Positions 1 to 9,078 of a stretch of 64,000 bases of DNA are shown here, piece by piece. The DNA comes from Ruegeria lacuscaerulensis. GTDB taxonomy: Bacteria; Pseudomonadota; Alphaproteobacteria; Rhodobacterales; Rhodobacteraceae. Every line of letters begins with the position of its first letter. The stretch's first letter is position 1. The notes below the pieces were generated by a model. That model was not told the DNA's origin and did not search any database. It saw nothing but the letters and a program-made list of their open reading frames with translations. The stretch spans positions 1 to 64,000 of the forward strand of contig NZ_WQDY01000011.1 of the NCBI RefSeq assembly GCF_013033355.1, given 5' to 3'. The translations under genes were made by a program, and so were the position numbers.

Positions 1-80
1 GCTTGAATCACGCAGCAAAGTCGACGGCAACCAAATTAATAGGTCCAGAACCTAGGGACCACGAGATTGGTGAGCGGCAG

Positions 81-118
81 TGAGCCGCCTGTTTGTAAAA
101 CAAGCGGCTCAGATTTTT
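81..118 (+). terminator. Rho-independent terminator of a gene ending left of or at the window edge
   Basis: Positions 81-88 (TGAGCCGC) pair perfectly with 104-111 (GCGGCTCA). An inner stem of about 5 bp follows after one mismatch, with a 3-base loop, and five T residues lie at 114-118. This is a classic plus-strand intrinsic terminator. It implies a plus-strand gene whose 3' end lies in the first 80 bases, but two frames are open there (stops at 53 and 81), so I cannot say which one it is. Confidence 0.75.
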
Positions 119-160
119 GAAAGTATCACGATGATATTGTGACACTTGTGGATAACGCAT

Positions 161-526
161 TCACGCTGTCACTCCCTCTTCCGGCGTGCTGAGCGAGATG
201 ACGGCGACCACCGCAGCGCCGTTTAACCAGTAGAATACCGCATCCACGCCCGAAAACCCAAACAGGCTAGGCGCAGCCAGAAACGTCACTCCGACCAGAA
301 GATCCACGGCCAGATGAAATTTATAGGGTAAGACGCGCCAGATCCCCAGGTGATGGTCGGTCAGAACGGTAAGCACAAAAGCGGCAACGCCAGTGACGAC
401 CGACAACCACAGCGCCAACGGATTGGATTGACCCAGCCCCAAAAGAAAAGGCAGCGTCATCAGGGCGATAGCGACGGGATAGTCCAGATAGGCATGGATA
501 TTGCGCGTAACGAAACGAACAGACAT
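161..526 (-). CDS. Small four-helix membrane protein (SPW-repeat-like), 121 aa
   Basis: A 121-residue, very hydrophobic protein with about four predicted membrane helices (roughly residues 16-35, 38-56, 69-88 and 92-112). The pattern resembles small SPW-repeat type inner-membrane proteins, but I do not recognise a function. The start at 526 is chosen over an in-frame ATG 11 codons upstream because AAGGAAAGGA lies just before it. The neighbour upstream, on the same strand, is an AraC-type regulator about 110 bp away, so the two may form a regulator-target pair; that is inference from position only. Confidence 0.7.
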   Translation of the reverse strand: MSVRFVTRNIHAYLDYPVAIALMTLPFLLGLGQSNPLALWLSVVTGVAAFVLTVLTDHHLGIWRVLPYKFHLAVDLLVGVTFLAAPSLFGFSGVDAVFYWLNGAAVVAVISLSTPEEGVTA

Positions 527-633
527 TATATTTCCTTTCCTTGCTTGGTATGGCTCCAAGGTAGGTCGGAAAGCCTGTACGTTTCAGTCCGGATCGTCCG
601 CAAAAAATTGCAGATCGTCCAGAAATCAGGGCA

Positions 634-1584
634 TCAATGCATTGATCGATATGCTGCCGGCGACAGGCCGACCTGTTTCTTGAAGACGCGGGAAAAGGCT
701 GCCTCGGATGCATATCCTACTTCGGCCGCCGCATCTGCCACATTCCACCGGTTTTCAGTCAGACCGTGGCAAGCGATCTGCATCCGCCAATCGGTCAGAT
801 ATTGCATCGGAGTTGTCCCCATCTTCTCGGAAAACAGTTGCGCAAATGCGGTGCGGGACATTCCAGCCTCGCGCGCTAAGCTCTCAACACTCCAGTCCTG
901 CGCGGGCGCCTGATGAAACGCTGTCAGCGCGCGGGACACACGCGGGTCAGCAAACCCGGCCAGCGCGGATTCGCTGGGGCTTTGATGTTCCAGATGAGCG
1001 CGGATGGCCTGCGCAAACAGAACTTCGGACAGTTTTAGCGCGATTAAATCGCCGCCAATCCGCGTTCCACCAATCTCGGACCCAATCATCCGCAGGGTAG
1101 ACTCGATCCAGGCCCCGGCTTCCTCGCCGTAATTCTCGATCAGGATATAAGGGGGCAGCCGGTCGATCAGAATATGTCCGGTACCCTGCCGCCCGGGTGG
1201 CCCAGTGAAAGAGAAATGCCCGCAGATCAGTTGTGTATCGCGGGTCTTGTCCTCGCCGCCATAGATCAGCACGCCATCACCCTGATAGCCTGCATCCTGC
1301 AGCACCTGTTCCAGCGGCAGCGCATCCAGCGGTTTGACCTCGTTGCACAGCAGCGCATGGGCTGATCCATGCGGGATCAGGATCAGATCGCCCTGCTTCA
1401 GACGCAGGATTTCCCCTGTGTTAGAGACATGAACCTTCAGTTCACCGCGCTGCACAAAGTGAAACCGGGCTACGTTTTCAAAGGCCGGTACCTGAATGCC
1501 AAAAGGGGGCGTGAACGAAGTTCGGAAATAAAACGTACCGCGCAAAGACAGGCGGGTGAGGATATCGCTGAGAAGGTCCAACAT
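634..1584 (-). CDS. AraC-family transcriptional regulator with N-terminal cupin domain
   Basis: A 316-residue regulator. Residues about 25-190 form a cupin-type sensor of the AraC-binding (cupin_6) kind, recognisable by the segment HFVQRGELKVHV and the following KQGDLILIPHGSAHAL. Residues about 215-315 hold the paired helix-turn-helix AraC domain, ending in the usual GYASEAAFSRVFKKQVGLSP signature. The open frame extends upstream across the terminator of ilvE, so the internal ATG at 1584 (MLDLLSDIL) is taken as the start. Its probable target is the adjacent small membrane protein gene; the effector is unknown. Confidence 0.85.
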   Translation of the reverse strand: MLDLLSDILTRLSLRGTFYFRTSFTPPFGIQVPAFENVARFHFVQRGELKVHVSNTGEILRLKQGDLILIPHGSAHALLCNEVKPLDALPLEQVLQDAGYQGDGVLIYGGEDKTRDTQLICGHFSFTGPPGRQGTGHILIDRLPPYILIENYGEEAGAWIESTLRMIGSEIGGTRIGGDLIALKLSEVLFAQAIRAHLEHQSPSESALAGFADPRVSRALTAFHQAPAQDWSVESLAREAGMSRTAFAQLFSEKMGTTPMQYLTDWRMQIACHGLTENRWNVADAAAEVGYASEAAFSRVFKKQVGLSPAAYRSMH

Positions 1585-1660
1585 AGACCTAACGTACAAT
1601 CGTCTGCCAAAACATCCAGCAGCCCGGACGATCTGCACAATCTCTTGAACGCTGGGCAAA

Positions 1661-1686
1661 GAAAAACCCCCGCCAAAGCGGGGGTG
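1661..1686 (-). terminator. Rho-independent terminator of ilvE
   Basis: An ACCCCCGC / GCGGGGGT stem (1666-1673 with 1678-1685) has a four-base loop. Read on the minus strand it is followed by five T residues (AAAAA at 1662-1666 on the plus strand). It lies 15 bases past the stop of the aminotransferase gene. Confidence 0.85.
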
Positions 1687-1700
1687 TGATTCCTTGTGAA

Positions 1701-2567
1701 TCAGGCGCGGACCAGCGCCTCGTATGCGGCAGCGATCTCGCGGGTGATGTCGCCCACTTCGAACGTGTAGTCGCCGATTTGCCCGACCGGAGTGACCTCG
1801 GCTGCGGTGCCGGTCAGCCAGCATTGCTCAAAATCGGCCATTTCTTCCGGCATGATGTGACGTTCGATCACATTCAGACCTTTGTCTTTCAGCATACCAA
1901 TCACAGTCTGGCGGGTGATGCCGTTCAGGAAACAGTCGGCCAGCGGGGTGTGAACCTCACCATCCTTGACGAAAAACACGTTCGCACCGGTCGCCTCGGC
2001 CACATAACCGCGGTAATCCATGAACAATGCGTCCGAGCAGCCCTTAGCCTCGGCCTTATGCTTTGAGATGGTGCAGATCATGTAAAGACCCGCCGCCTTG
2101 GCGTGGACGGGGATGGTTTCAGGGCTGGGGCGTTTCCATTCCGCGATGTCCAGCTTGGCACCCTGCATCTTGGCGTCGCCGTAATACGCGCCCCAGGGCC
2201 AGACTGCCACAGCCATCCGCACAGGGTTTTTAGCCGACGCGACACCCATATCCTCACCCGAGCCGCGCCAGACCAGAACGCGCACATAAGCGTCCTGCAG
2301 CCCGCTGGCTTTCAGAGTCTCTTCCTTGGCGGTTTCGATTTCGTCCAACGTGTAAGGCATCGGCATATCCAGCGCCTCGGCCGAGGCGATCAGGCGCTCG
2401 GAATGTTCGCGGCTTTTGAAAATCTTGCCATTGTAAGCGCGCTCGCCTTCAAAGACCGAGGACGCATAATGCATTGCGTGTGTTAGGATATGGACATTGG
2501 CTTCGCGCCAGGGAACCAGCTTGCCATCCAACCAGATGACACCATCACGATCATCATACCCCGCCAT
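1701..2567 (-). CDS. ilvE: Branched-chain amino acid aminotransferase
   Basis: A 288-residue PLP enzyme of fold type IV that exchanges the amino group between glutamate and the keto acids of Leu, Ile and Val in the cytoplasm. The N-terminal segment with HAMHYASSVFEGERAY is typical of IlvE. The PLP lysine is expected at K157 in AKAAGLYM, and the C-terminal GTAAEVTPV loop is present. The start has an AGGAGG site. It is transcribed divergently from the petP-like gene across a 160-bp gap and ends at a strong hairpin. Length and motifs are complete. Confidence 0.93.
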   Translation of the reverse strand: MAGYDDRDGVIWLDGKLVPWREANVHILTHAMHYASSVFEGERAYNGKIFKSREHSERLIASAEALDMPMPYTLDEIETAKEETLKASGLQDAYVRVLVWRGSGEDMGVASAKNPVRMAVAVWPWGAYYGDAKMQGAKLDIAEWKRPSPETIPVHAKAAGLYMICTISKHKAEAKGCSDALFMDYRGYVAEATGANVFFVKDGEVHTPLADCFLNGITRQTVIGMLKDKGLNVIERHIMPEEMADFEQCWLTGTAAEVTPVGQIGDYTFEVGDITREIAAAYEALVRA

Positions 2568-2727
2568 GCGAAACCTCCTGAACCGGGTCGAAATTTTCGA
2601 TTATTGCGCCAGTTAAGTCCGAAGCGGACATAAAGTTGCGCAAAAACTGCGATTCGATACCTGTCTCCTCTTGGAATGTCAATAACGCTGACATAAACTC
2701 GGGCAGAAGTAACGCATGAGGCATGAT

Positions 2728-3240
2728 ATGTCCGACACCCGTCCCGCCCAGGTTTTCGGTGGAGAAAGCCTGTTGTTTCTGACAGATGAACAACTGCGGC
2801 AAGGGATCGAAGCGATGTTTTTTGCCTATCGCGGGTTCACGGCGGATCCTGATCGCATTCTGTCGGACCTTGCCTATGGCCGCGCACATCATCGCGCGAT
2901 CCACTTCATCAACCGCGCGCCAGGGACAACGGTTAACAACCTGCTGGCCATATTGGGGGTGACAAAACAGTCTCTGAACCGGGTTTTGCGCACGTTGATC
3001 GAGGACGGTTTGGTCGAAAGTCGCGTTGGAACAGTGGACAAACGCGAACGGCACCTATTTCTAACCCATGAAGGCGAAGCTCTGGAAGCGAAACTATCAG
3101 AAGCCCAGCGCGTTCGAATGCGTGCCGCTTACAAAGATGCAGGCCCTGAGGCCGTGTCAGGGTTTCGTAAAGTACTTGAAGCCATGATGGATGCTGATAT
3201 GCGTCATGCATACAAGAAATTGCGGGATACAACCTCATGA
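2728..3240 (+). CDS. petP: MarR-family regulator, PetP-like
   Basis: A 170-residue winged-helix regulator. The centre (residues about 55-115) shows the MarR domain: TVNNLLAILGVTKQSLNRVL as recognition region and a wing with DKRERHLFLT. It overlaps the next gene, a response regulator, by 4 bases. This MarR plus OmpR-type pair matches petP-petR of Rhodobacter capsulatus, where petR is reported as necessary for expression of the cytochrome bc1 operon. No bc1 genes are in this window, so the name rests on gene pairing and sequence type. An alternative ATG four codons upstream (2716) is possible; a GAGG favours 2728. Confidence 0.78.
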   Translation: MSDTRPAQVFGGESLLFLTDEQLRQGIEAMFFAYRGFTADPDRILSDLAYGRAHHRAIHFINRAPGTTVNNLLAILGVTKQSLNRVLRTLIEDGLVESRVGTVDKRERHLFLTHEGEALEAKLSEAQRVRMRAAYKDAGPEAVSGFRKVLEAMMDADMRHAYKKLRDTTS

Positions 3241-3938
3241 GCGATATGGACGCCCATCTGCTGATCGTTGACGATGACGAACGTATCCGGGATTTGCTCA
3301 AGAAATTTTTGATGCGGAACGGATTTTTGGTTACGGCGGCGCGGGATGCGGCCCATGCACGTCGGGTTTTGTCGGGGTTGGATTTCGACATGATCGTGCT
3401 GGATGTGATGATGCCAGGGGAAGATGGTGTCAGCCTGACGAAGGCGCTGCGCGAAACCCATGCGACGCCCATCCTGTTGTTGACAGCCCGCGGCGAGACC
3501 GAGCATCGAATTGCAGGGCTTGAGGCGGGGGCAGACGATTATCTGGCCAAGCCGTTTGAGCCCAAGGAACTACTGCTGCGCATCAATGCCATTCTGCGGC
3601 GCATGCCCGAAACGCCAGCACAAGAGACTGTCAGCAAAATCCTAACCCTGGGTCCGATCCGGTACGACGTCGAAAAAGGTGAGATGTGGCAAGGTGAAGA
3701 ACCTGTTCGCCTGACCGCAACGGAAAGCCAGTTGATGAAGATTTTCTCGGCCCAGCCTGGCGAGCCGATCAGCCGGTCGAAACTGGTTGAAGATCTGGGC
3801 CGCGACAAGGGTCAGGCACAGGAACGCGCGGTGGATGTCCAGATCACCCGGCTGCGGCGCAAAATCGAACAAGACCCCAAACAGCCGCGGTATTTGCAAA
3901 CTGTACGCGGCGCGGGTTACATGTTGGCTCCGGACTGA
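3237..3938 (+). CDS. petR: OmpR/PhoB-type response regulator, PetR-like
   Basis: A 233-residue two-domain regulator. The receiver domain (1-120) has the acidic pair D12/D13, phosphoacceptor D56 in IVLDVMMP and lysine K105 in YLAKPF. The C-terminal winged-helix domain (about 135-230) ends with VRGAGYML. It is translationally coupled to the petP-like gene (ATGA overlap at 3237). No sensor kinase gene is adjacent, as is usual for petPR loci, so the phosphodonor is unknown. Confidence 0.85.
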   Translation: MSDMDAHLLIVDDDERIRDLLKKFLMRNGFLVTAARDAAHARRVLSGLDFDMIVLDVMMPGEDGVSLTKALRETHATPILLLTARGETEHRIAGLEAGADDYLAKPFEPKELLLRINAILRRMPETPAQETVSKILTLGPIRYDVEKGEMWQGEEPVRLTATESQLMKIFSAQPGEPISRSKLVEDLGRDKGQAQERAVDVQITRLRRKIEQDPKQPRYLQTVRGAGYMLAPD

Positions 3939-4007
3939 ATGAGCCGCTGCGCGGTGATTTCATGCCTTCGGCGAGGATATTTGTAGCCAGATGAAGATGG
4001 GATCCCG

Positions 4008-4934
4008 ATGAAGACTGCGCTTTTGACTCATGCGGATTGCCTTGGACATGTAACACCCGAGGGCCATCCTGAACGGGTCGCGCGGTTAGAGCATATTCTG
4101 CACGCTTTGGAACCATTGGATTTGGAACGCAAGACTGCGCCCTTGGCAGCGGATGATGATTTGCTGCGTATTCATCCCGAAAGCTATATTCAGGATATTC
4201 GCCGTGCCGCTCCGACCGAGGGGTTCCGTCAGGTTGATGGCGATACGTTTCTGTGCCCAGGCTCGGTCAGTGCCGCCTACCGCGCGGCGGGCGCGGCTGT
4301 TCGTGCGGTGGATTTGGTGCTTGGTGGTGAGGCCCCAAATGCGTTTTGTGCGGTTAGGCCGCCCGGCCACCACGCGGAAACGGACACCGCAATGGGGTTT
4401 TGTGTTTTCGGTAATGCAGCGCTGGCGGCTAAACATGCGCTGGACCATCACGGATTGAAACGGGTCGCCGTTTTCGATTTCGACGTCCATCACGGTAACG
4501 GCACGCAGGACCTGTTGTGGGACGAAAAACGTGCTCTGGTCATCACCAGCCAACAAATGCCCCTGTGGCCGGGTTCGGGCCGACCCGACGAGACAGGAAC
4601 ATTTGATACCGTTTTGAACATTCCCTTGCCTCCGGGCTCAAGCGGGGTGGTGATGCGGGCAGCTTATCGCGCGCTGGCCTTTCCGCGTCTCAGAGAGTTT
4701 CGGCCCGAGCTGATAATCATCTCGGCCGGGTTTGACGCGCATCAGGACGATCCGCTGGCAGAGTTGAACTGGTCCACAGATGATTTCGCATGGATCACCT
4801 CCGAACTTTGCAAAATTGCGGGCGAAGTATGCGGCGGTCGTATCGTCTCGACTCTGGAGGGCGGGTATGATCTGAGAGCACTGTCCGAAGCCACCCGTGC
4901 TCATGTGGAAGAATTGATGAAGGCAGCCCAATGA
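4008..4934 (+). CDS. Histone-deacetylase-family zinc hydrolase (acetoin utilisation / acetylpolyamine type)
   Basis: A 308-residue member of the arginase/deacetylase superfamily. It has RPPGHHAE (117-124), the zinc-site segment DFDVHHGNGTQ (157-167) and the later GFDAHQDDPL containing the third zinc ligand. Family members remove acetyl groups from lysine side chains or polyamines; the substrate here cannot be told. Its stop overlaps the start of xseB (ATGA), so it leads an operon with xseB, ispA and dxs. That order is common in Rhodobacterales, which supports a complete gene. Confidence 0.88.
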   Translation: MKTALLTHADCLGHVTPEGHPERVARLEHILHALEPLDLERKTAPLAADDDLLRIHPESYIQDIRRAAPTEGFRQVDGDTFLCPGSVSAAYRAAGAAVRAVDLVLGGEAPNAFCAVRPPGHHAETDTAMGFCVFGNAALAAKHALDHHGLKRVAVFDFDVHHGNGTQDLLWDEKRALVITSQQMPLWPGSGRPDETGTFDTVLNIPLPPGSSGVVMRAAYRALAFPRLREFRPELIIISAGFDAHQDDPLAELNWSTDDFAWITSELCKIAGEVCGGRIVSTLEGGYDLRALSEATRAHVEELMKAAQ

Positions 4935-5173
4935 CCGAGACACCCGTCGACCAGATGACATTCGAACAGGCCATGAAAGAGCTGGAGACCGTGGTCGGCC
5001 AGCTGGAACGTGGCGATGTTGCATTGGACCAGTCCATCGCGCTGTACGAACGCGGAGCGGCGCTGAAAAAGCGCTGCGAGGATGAGTTGAAGCGAGCCGA
5101 GGAAAAAGTGGCCGCGATCACGCTGGACACCAATGGTCAGCCGACCGGGACTACGCCTGTCGAAGGTCAGTAA
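4931..5173 (+). CDS. xseB: Exodeoxyribonuclease VII small subunit
   Basis: An 80-residue acidic helical protein with the XseB pattern: TFEQAMKELETVVGQLERGD, then the LYERGAALKKRCE helix. It associates with the XseA large subunit to degrade single-stranded DNA; xseA is not in this window. It starts inside the HDAC stop codon and its TAA is followed directly by the ispA ATG, so it is translationally coupled on both sides. Confidence 0.92.
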   Translation: MTETPVDQMTFEQAMKELETVVGQLERGDVALDQSIALYERGAALKKRCEDELKRAEEKVAAITLDTNGQPTGTTPVEGQ

Positions 5174-6040
5174 ATGTTTCGAGACAGATTGGCGCAGGAT
5201 GCGGCGTTTATCCAGGACCATTTCAATACGGTTTTGGGGGCGCTGGACGATCTGGATGTGACCCGGGCGATGGCTTATGCCACCGAGGGAGGGAAAAGGC
5301 TGCGCGGATTTCTGGTATTGGAAAGCGCGCGGTTGCACGGGGTCGACGCCAATCGCGCGATTTGGCCAGCTACGGCGATCGAGGCGCTGCATGCGTATTC
5401 GCTGGTCCATGATGATCTGCCTTGCATGGATGATGATGATCTGCGCCGGGGGCGGCCCACGGTTCATGTGAAATGGGATGAAGGCACCGCCGTTCTGGCC
5501 GGGGATGCTCTGCAGACGCTTGCCTTTGAGTTGTGCGCGCGTGCCGAGGTGGGTGAAGCCGCAATTCGCGCAGATTTGACCCTAACATTGGCCAAAGCCA
5601 GCGGTGCGCAGGGGATGGTTCTGGGTCAGGCGCTGGATATCGCGGCGGAAACAGCGGCCAGCCCGCTGACGCTGGATCAGATCACGGGGCTGCAGGCGGG
5701 CAAAACAGGGGCTCTGATCGAATGGTCGGCCTGTGCGGGCGCGCAGTTGGCGCAGGCGGATGCGGACCCGCTGCGCCACTATGCTCGCGCCCTGGGGCTT
5801 GCCTTTCAGATCGCGGATGACATTTTGGATATTGAGGGCGATGCCGAAAAGGCCGGGAAGCGCCTTCAGAAGGATGCACAGGCGGGCAAGGCCACCTTTG
5901 TGTCGCTGCTTGGGTTGGAGGCCGCCAAGGCCCGCGCGGCGGAGCTGGTGGATCAGGCCAGTGCTGCGCTGGATGGCTATGGGCCTGCCGCTGAAACCTT
6001 GAAGGACGCCGCCCGCTTCGTTATTGCCCGGGACAGCTAA
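5174..6040 (+). CDS. ispA: Farnesyl/geranyl diphosphate synthase
   Basis: A 288-residue all-helical prenyl transferase that condenses IPP with allylic diphosphates. The first aspartate-rich motif is DDLPCMD (80-86), followed by DLRRGRP. The second is DDILDIEGD near residue 218. The two residues inserted in the first motif are typical of bacterial short-chain synthases. The start has AAGG upstream. It sits between xseB and dxs, the usual isoprenoid-supply arrangement. The exact product chain length (C10, C15 or C20) cannot be read safely. Confidence 0.92.
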   Translation: MFRDRLAQDAAFIQDHFNTVLGALDDLDVTRAMAYATEGGKRLRGFLVLESARLHGVDANRAIWPATAIEALHAYSLVHDDLPCMDDDDLRRGRPTVHVKWDEGTAVLAGDALQTLAFELCARAEVGEAAIRADLTLTLAKASGAQGMVLGQALDIAAETAASPLTLDQITGLQAGKTGALIEWSACAGAQLAQADADPLRHYARALGLAFQIADDILDIEGDAEKAGKRLQKDAQAGKATFVSLLGLEAAKARAAELVDQASAALDGYGPAAETLKDAARFVIARDS

Positions 6041-6056
6041 GCCAGGAATGCGCCAT

Positions 6057-7985
6057 ATGTCTGACCGCCCCAATACGCCTCTGCTGGACCTTGTGAACCG
6101 CCCTGCGGACCTCAAGCAGTTCTCGGACTCGCAATTGCGACAGGTCGCGGATGAGCTGCGGGCCGAGACCATCTCGGCCGTGTCTGTCACCGGGGGACAT
6201 CTGGGCGCGGGGCTGGGTGTGGTCGAACTGACCACGGCGCTGCATGCCGTCTTTGACACGCCGCGCGACAAGATCATCTGGGATGTTGGGCATCAATGTT
6301 ACCCGCACAAAATCCTGACCGAGCGGCGTGACCGCATTCGCACCCTGCGCATGAAAGACGGCCTCAGTGGCTTTACCAAACGCAGCGAAAGCCCCTATGA
6401 CCCGTTTGGGGCCGCGCATTCCAGCACCTCAATCTCTGCGGCGCTTGGGTTTTCCGTCGCGCGCGATTTGGGCGGTGTCACGCCTGAAGGCTTGGGTGAT
6501 GCGATTGCCGTGATCGGCGATGGGTCGATGTCCGCAGGCATGGCGTTCGAGGCGATGAACAACGCGGGCCACCTGAAGAAACGCCTCGTTGTGATCCTGA
6601 ACGACAATGAGATGAGCATTGCGCCCCCGGTTGGTGCGCTGTCCAGCTATCTGTCGCGGATTTATACCGAGGCCCCGTTCCACGATCTGAAAGCCGCCGC
6701 CAAAGGCGCGGTGTCCCTGCTGCCGGAACCCTTCCGCGAAGGGGCGAAACGCGCCAAAGAGATGCTTAAGGGCATGGCCATGGGCGGCACGTTTTTCGAA
6801 GAACTTGGCTTTTCCTATATCGGTCCCATCGACGGGCATGACATGGACCAGTTGCTGCCGGTTCTGCGCACGGTCAAGGCGCGGGCAACCGGGCCGATCC
6901 TGATCCATGTGCTGACCAAGAAAGGCAAGGGCTATGCCCCCGCCGAGCAAGCCCGCGACAAGGGGCATGCAACCGCGAAATTCGACGTGGTGACCGGCAA
7001 ACAGCACAAAGCGCCTTCGAACGCGCCGTCCTATACCTCGGTTTTTGGCAAGACGCTGGTGGAGGAGGCTGGTCGCGACGACAAGATCGTAGCTGTGACC
7101 GCTGCGATGCCGGATGGCACCGGGCTCAACCTGTTTGCCGAACGCTACCCTTCACGCTGTTTCGACGTGGCGATTGCCGAACAGCACGGCGTGACCTTTG
7201 CTGCCGCACTGGCCGCAGGCGGGATGAAGCCGTTCTGCGCCATGTATTCGACTTTCCTGCAGCGCGGTTATGATCAGGTTGTGCATGACGTGGCCATTCA
7301 GCGCCTGCCGGTTCGGTTCGCCATCGACCGCGCGGGCCTTGTGGGGGCCGATGGCGCGACGCATGCGGGATCGTTCGACATCGCTTATCTGTCCAACCTG
7401 CCGGGCATGGTGGTGATGGCCGCTGCCGATGAAGCCGAGCTGATGCACATGGTCGCCACCGCCGCCGCGCATAACGACGGCCCCATCGCCTTCAGGTATC
7501 CGCGTGGCGAGGGCGTGGGCGTAGACCTGCCCGAACGCGGTGAGGTTTTGGAAATCGGCAAAGGCCGCATTATCCAGTCCGGCGCGCGCGTCGCGCTGCT
7601 ATCCTTCGGTACCCGTCTGGCCGAAGTTCAAAAAGCGGCCGAGGCGCTTGCCGCCAAAGGCATAGCGCCGACCATTGCTGATGCGCGATTTGCCAAGCCA
7701 CTGGACCACGGCCTGATTCTGGATCTGGCCGCCAATCACGAGGCACTGATCACCATCGAAGAAGGCGCAATCGGCGGGTTCGGAAGCCATGTGGCGCAGC
7801 TGCTGGCTGATGAGGGCGTGTTTGATGACGGCCTGAAATACCGTTCAATGGTACTGCCCGATATCTTCATCGATCAGGCCAGCCCTGCTGATATGTACAC
7901 GGTGGCCGGGATGAATGCCGAGCAGATCGAGGCCAAAGTGCTCTCGGTTCTGGGCGTGGCGACAATCGGCGAAAAACGCGCCTAA
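6057..7985 (+). CDS. dxs: 1-deoxy-D-xylulose-5-phosphate synthase
   Basis: A 642-residue thiamine-diphosphate enzyme, first step of the MEP pathway (pyruvate plus glyceraldehyde 3-phosphate). The thiamine-binding signature starts at GDGSMSAG (154-161) and runs to NDNEMSI. The transketolase pyrimidine-binding domain contains [13 protein letters not shown], and a C-terminal transketolase domain follows. In-frame ATGs exist at 6024 and 6048; 6057 gives the usual N-terminus ([13 protein letters not shown]) and has AGGA upstream. It is last in the HDAC-xseB-ispA-dxs operon. Confidence 0.93.
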   Translation: MSDRPNTPLLDLVNRPADLKQFSDSQLRQVADELRAETISAVSVTGGHLGAGLGVVELTTALHAVFDTPRDKIIWDVGHQCYPHKILTERRDRIRTLRMKDGLSGFTKRSESPYDPFGAAHSSTSISAALGFSVARDLGGVTPEGLGDAIAVIGDGSMSAGMAFEAMNNAGHLKKRLVVILNDNEMSIAPPVGALSSYLSRIYTEAPFHDLKAAAKGAVSLLPEPFREGAKRAKEMLKGMAMGGTFFEELGFSYIGPIDGHDMDQLLPVLRTVKARATGPILIHVLTKKGKGYAPAEQARDKGHATAKFDVVTGKQHKAPSNAPSYTSVFGKTLVEEAGRDDKIVAVTAAMPDGTGLNLFAERYPSRCFDVAIAEQHGVTFAAALAAGGMKPFCAMYSTFLQRGYDQVVHDVAIQRLPVRFAIDRAGLVGADGATHAGSFDIAYLSNLPGMVVMAAADEAELMHMVATAAAHNDGPIAFRYPRGEGVGVDLPERGEVLEIGKGRIIQSGARVALLSFGTRLAEVQKAAEALAAKGIAPTIADARFAKPLDHGLILDLAANHEALITIEEGAIGGFGSHVAQLLADEGVFDDGLKYRSMVLPDIFIDQASPADMYTVAGMNAEQIEAKVLSVLGVATIGEKRA

Positions 7986-8004
7986 TCTTTGTTTTTGCGG
8001 AAAA

Positions 8005-8080
8005 TGGTGCCTCAAGAGGGACTCGAACCCCCGACCTTGTCCTTACGAAGGACCTGCTCTACCAGCTGAGCTATTGAGGC
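8005..8080 (-). tRNA. tRNA-Thr (anticodon CGU)
   Basis: Read on the minus strand: 7-bp acceptor GCCTCAA/TTGAGGC, D arm GCTC...GAGC, anticodon loop TTCGTAA (CGT at 34-36), T arm GGGGG-TTCGAGT-CCCTC, discriminator A and an encoded CCA. The outermost anticodon-stem pair is G-A, a minor irregularity. It lies 20 bp past dxs in the opposite direction. Confidence 0.95.
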
Positions 8081-8208
8081 AGCGGGGGACCGTTTAAACC
8101 GTCTCGCCCTAACGTGCAAGACTTGTTCGGCAGGGCTTTTAGGCGTGCTTACAGCGCCCAAAACCCCGGTCAGTTTTGTGAAATTTTTACGACACTGCTG
8201 ATCGCCGG

Positions 8209-8246
8209 TTGCCGTTTTTCTATTATTTCGATATTTCATGAAATAT
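8209..8246 (+). promoter_or_regulatory. ars promoter with ArsR operator palindrome at the start codon
   Basis: ATATTTCATGAAATAT (8231-8246) is a perfect 16-bp palindrome. A -35-like TTGCCG (8209-8214) and, after 17 bases, a -10-like TATTTC (8232-8237) put the -10 inside it. The predicted transcription start is near 8244, i.e. at the ATG at 8245, and there is no Shine-Dalgarno upstream, so the mRNA may be leaderless. Binding of the fused ArsR domain here would block polymerase; arsenite would release it. Promoter positions are inferred by eye. Confidence 0.6.
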
Positions 8247-9078
8247 GATAAATGAAACAACCGACAAACTGGCCACCCTGGGTCACCCGCAACGCTTGAT
8301 GGTGTTTCGCATGCTCATGCGACGATATCCTGACACTGTTCCAGCGGGTGAGCTTGCATCCGAGCTGGGTATCAAACCCAGCACCCTGTCGAATTACCTG
8401 AACGCGCTGCAACGCGCGGGGCTGGTGCGGCAAGAACGGTCAGGGACGTCGCTGCTCTATTCGATCGAGATGACGAATGTGCAGCACATGCTGGACTTCT
8501 TGCTGAACGATTGCTGCAGGGGCCGGCCCGATATCTGTATGCCGTTTTCACAAGGACCCGAGACTATGCCGGATCGCAAATACAACGTTTTGTTTTTATG
8601 CGTGGGCAATTCCGCCCGCTCGATCTTTGCCGAATCCATTCTGCGCACGTTGGGAGAGGATCGCTTCAACGTCTACTCGGCCGGAACGCAGCCCACATCG
8701 CAGCTCAACCCATTTGCCGTTCAGGTACTGAGCGACAAAGGGCACGACACCTCAGTTCTGCGGTCTAAGCATATGTCTGAATTTGCAGCCGATGGCGCGC
8801 CCGAGATGGATTTTGTCTTCACCGTTTGCAATCAGGCCGCCAATGAGGAGTGTCCCGCTTGGGAAGGCCGGCCAATCAGCGGTCATTGGGGCATGGTCGA
8901 CCCGGTCAAAGCCACAGGCACGGACGCCGAGAAAAGTCTGGCCTTCCAGAACGCCTATGGCGCGCTGAAACGACGGATCGAGGCGTTTACGTCATTGCCG
9001 GTCGAAAGCCTGGACCGGATCGCTTTGCAAACCGCCGTCGATGATATCGGCAGAACCCCCGTTGAGGATATGAAATGA
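8245..9078 (+). CDS. ArsR-type repressor fused to thioredoxin-type arsenate reductase
   Basis: A 277-residue fusion. Residues 1-90 are an ArsR winged helix ([11 protein letters not shown], then [19 protein letters not shown]) ending in a cysteine cluster C90, C91 and C98, a plausible arsenite sensor like the C-terminal cysteines of Acidithiobacillus ArsR. Residues 112-275 are a low-molecular-weight phosphatase-like arsenate reductase with the CX5R loop CVGNSARS (119-126) and VFTVCNQAA around a second cysteine. The protein would both repress the operon and reduce arsenate to arsenite. Its stop overlaps the GAPDH start. ATG 8245 lies inside the operator palindrome and no better start exists upstream of the helix-turn-helix. 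Confidence 0.9.
   Translation: MINETTDKLATLGHPQRLMVFRMLMRRYPDTVPAGELASELGIKPSTLSNYLNALQRAGLVRQERSGTSLLYSIEMTNVQHMLDFLLNDCCRGRPDICMPFSQGPETMPDRKYNVLFLCVGNSARSIFAESILRTLGEDRFNVYSAGTQPTSQLNPFAVQVLSDKGHDTSVLRSKHMSEFAADGAPEMDFVFTVCNQAANEECPAWEGRPISGHWGMVDPVKATGTDAEKSLAFQNAYGALKRRIEAFTSLPVESLDRIALQTAVDDIGRTPVEDMK

Noticed and set aside
3..83. Possible C-terminal end of a plus-strand gene ahead of the terminator at 81-118.
   Set aside because: Two plus-strand frames are open from the window edge (stops at 53 and 81) and neither short tail is recognisable, so no CDS is called.
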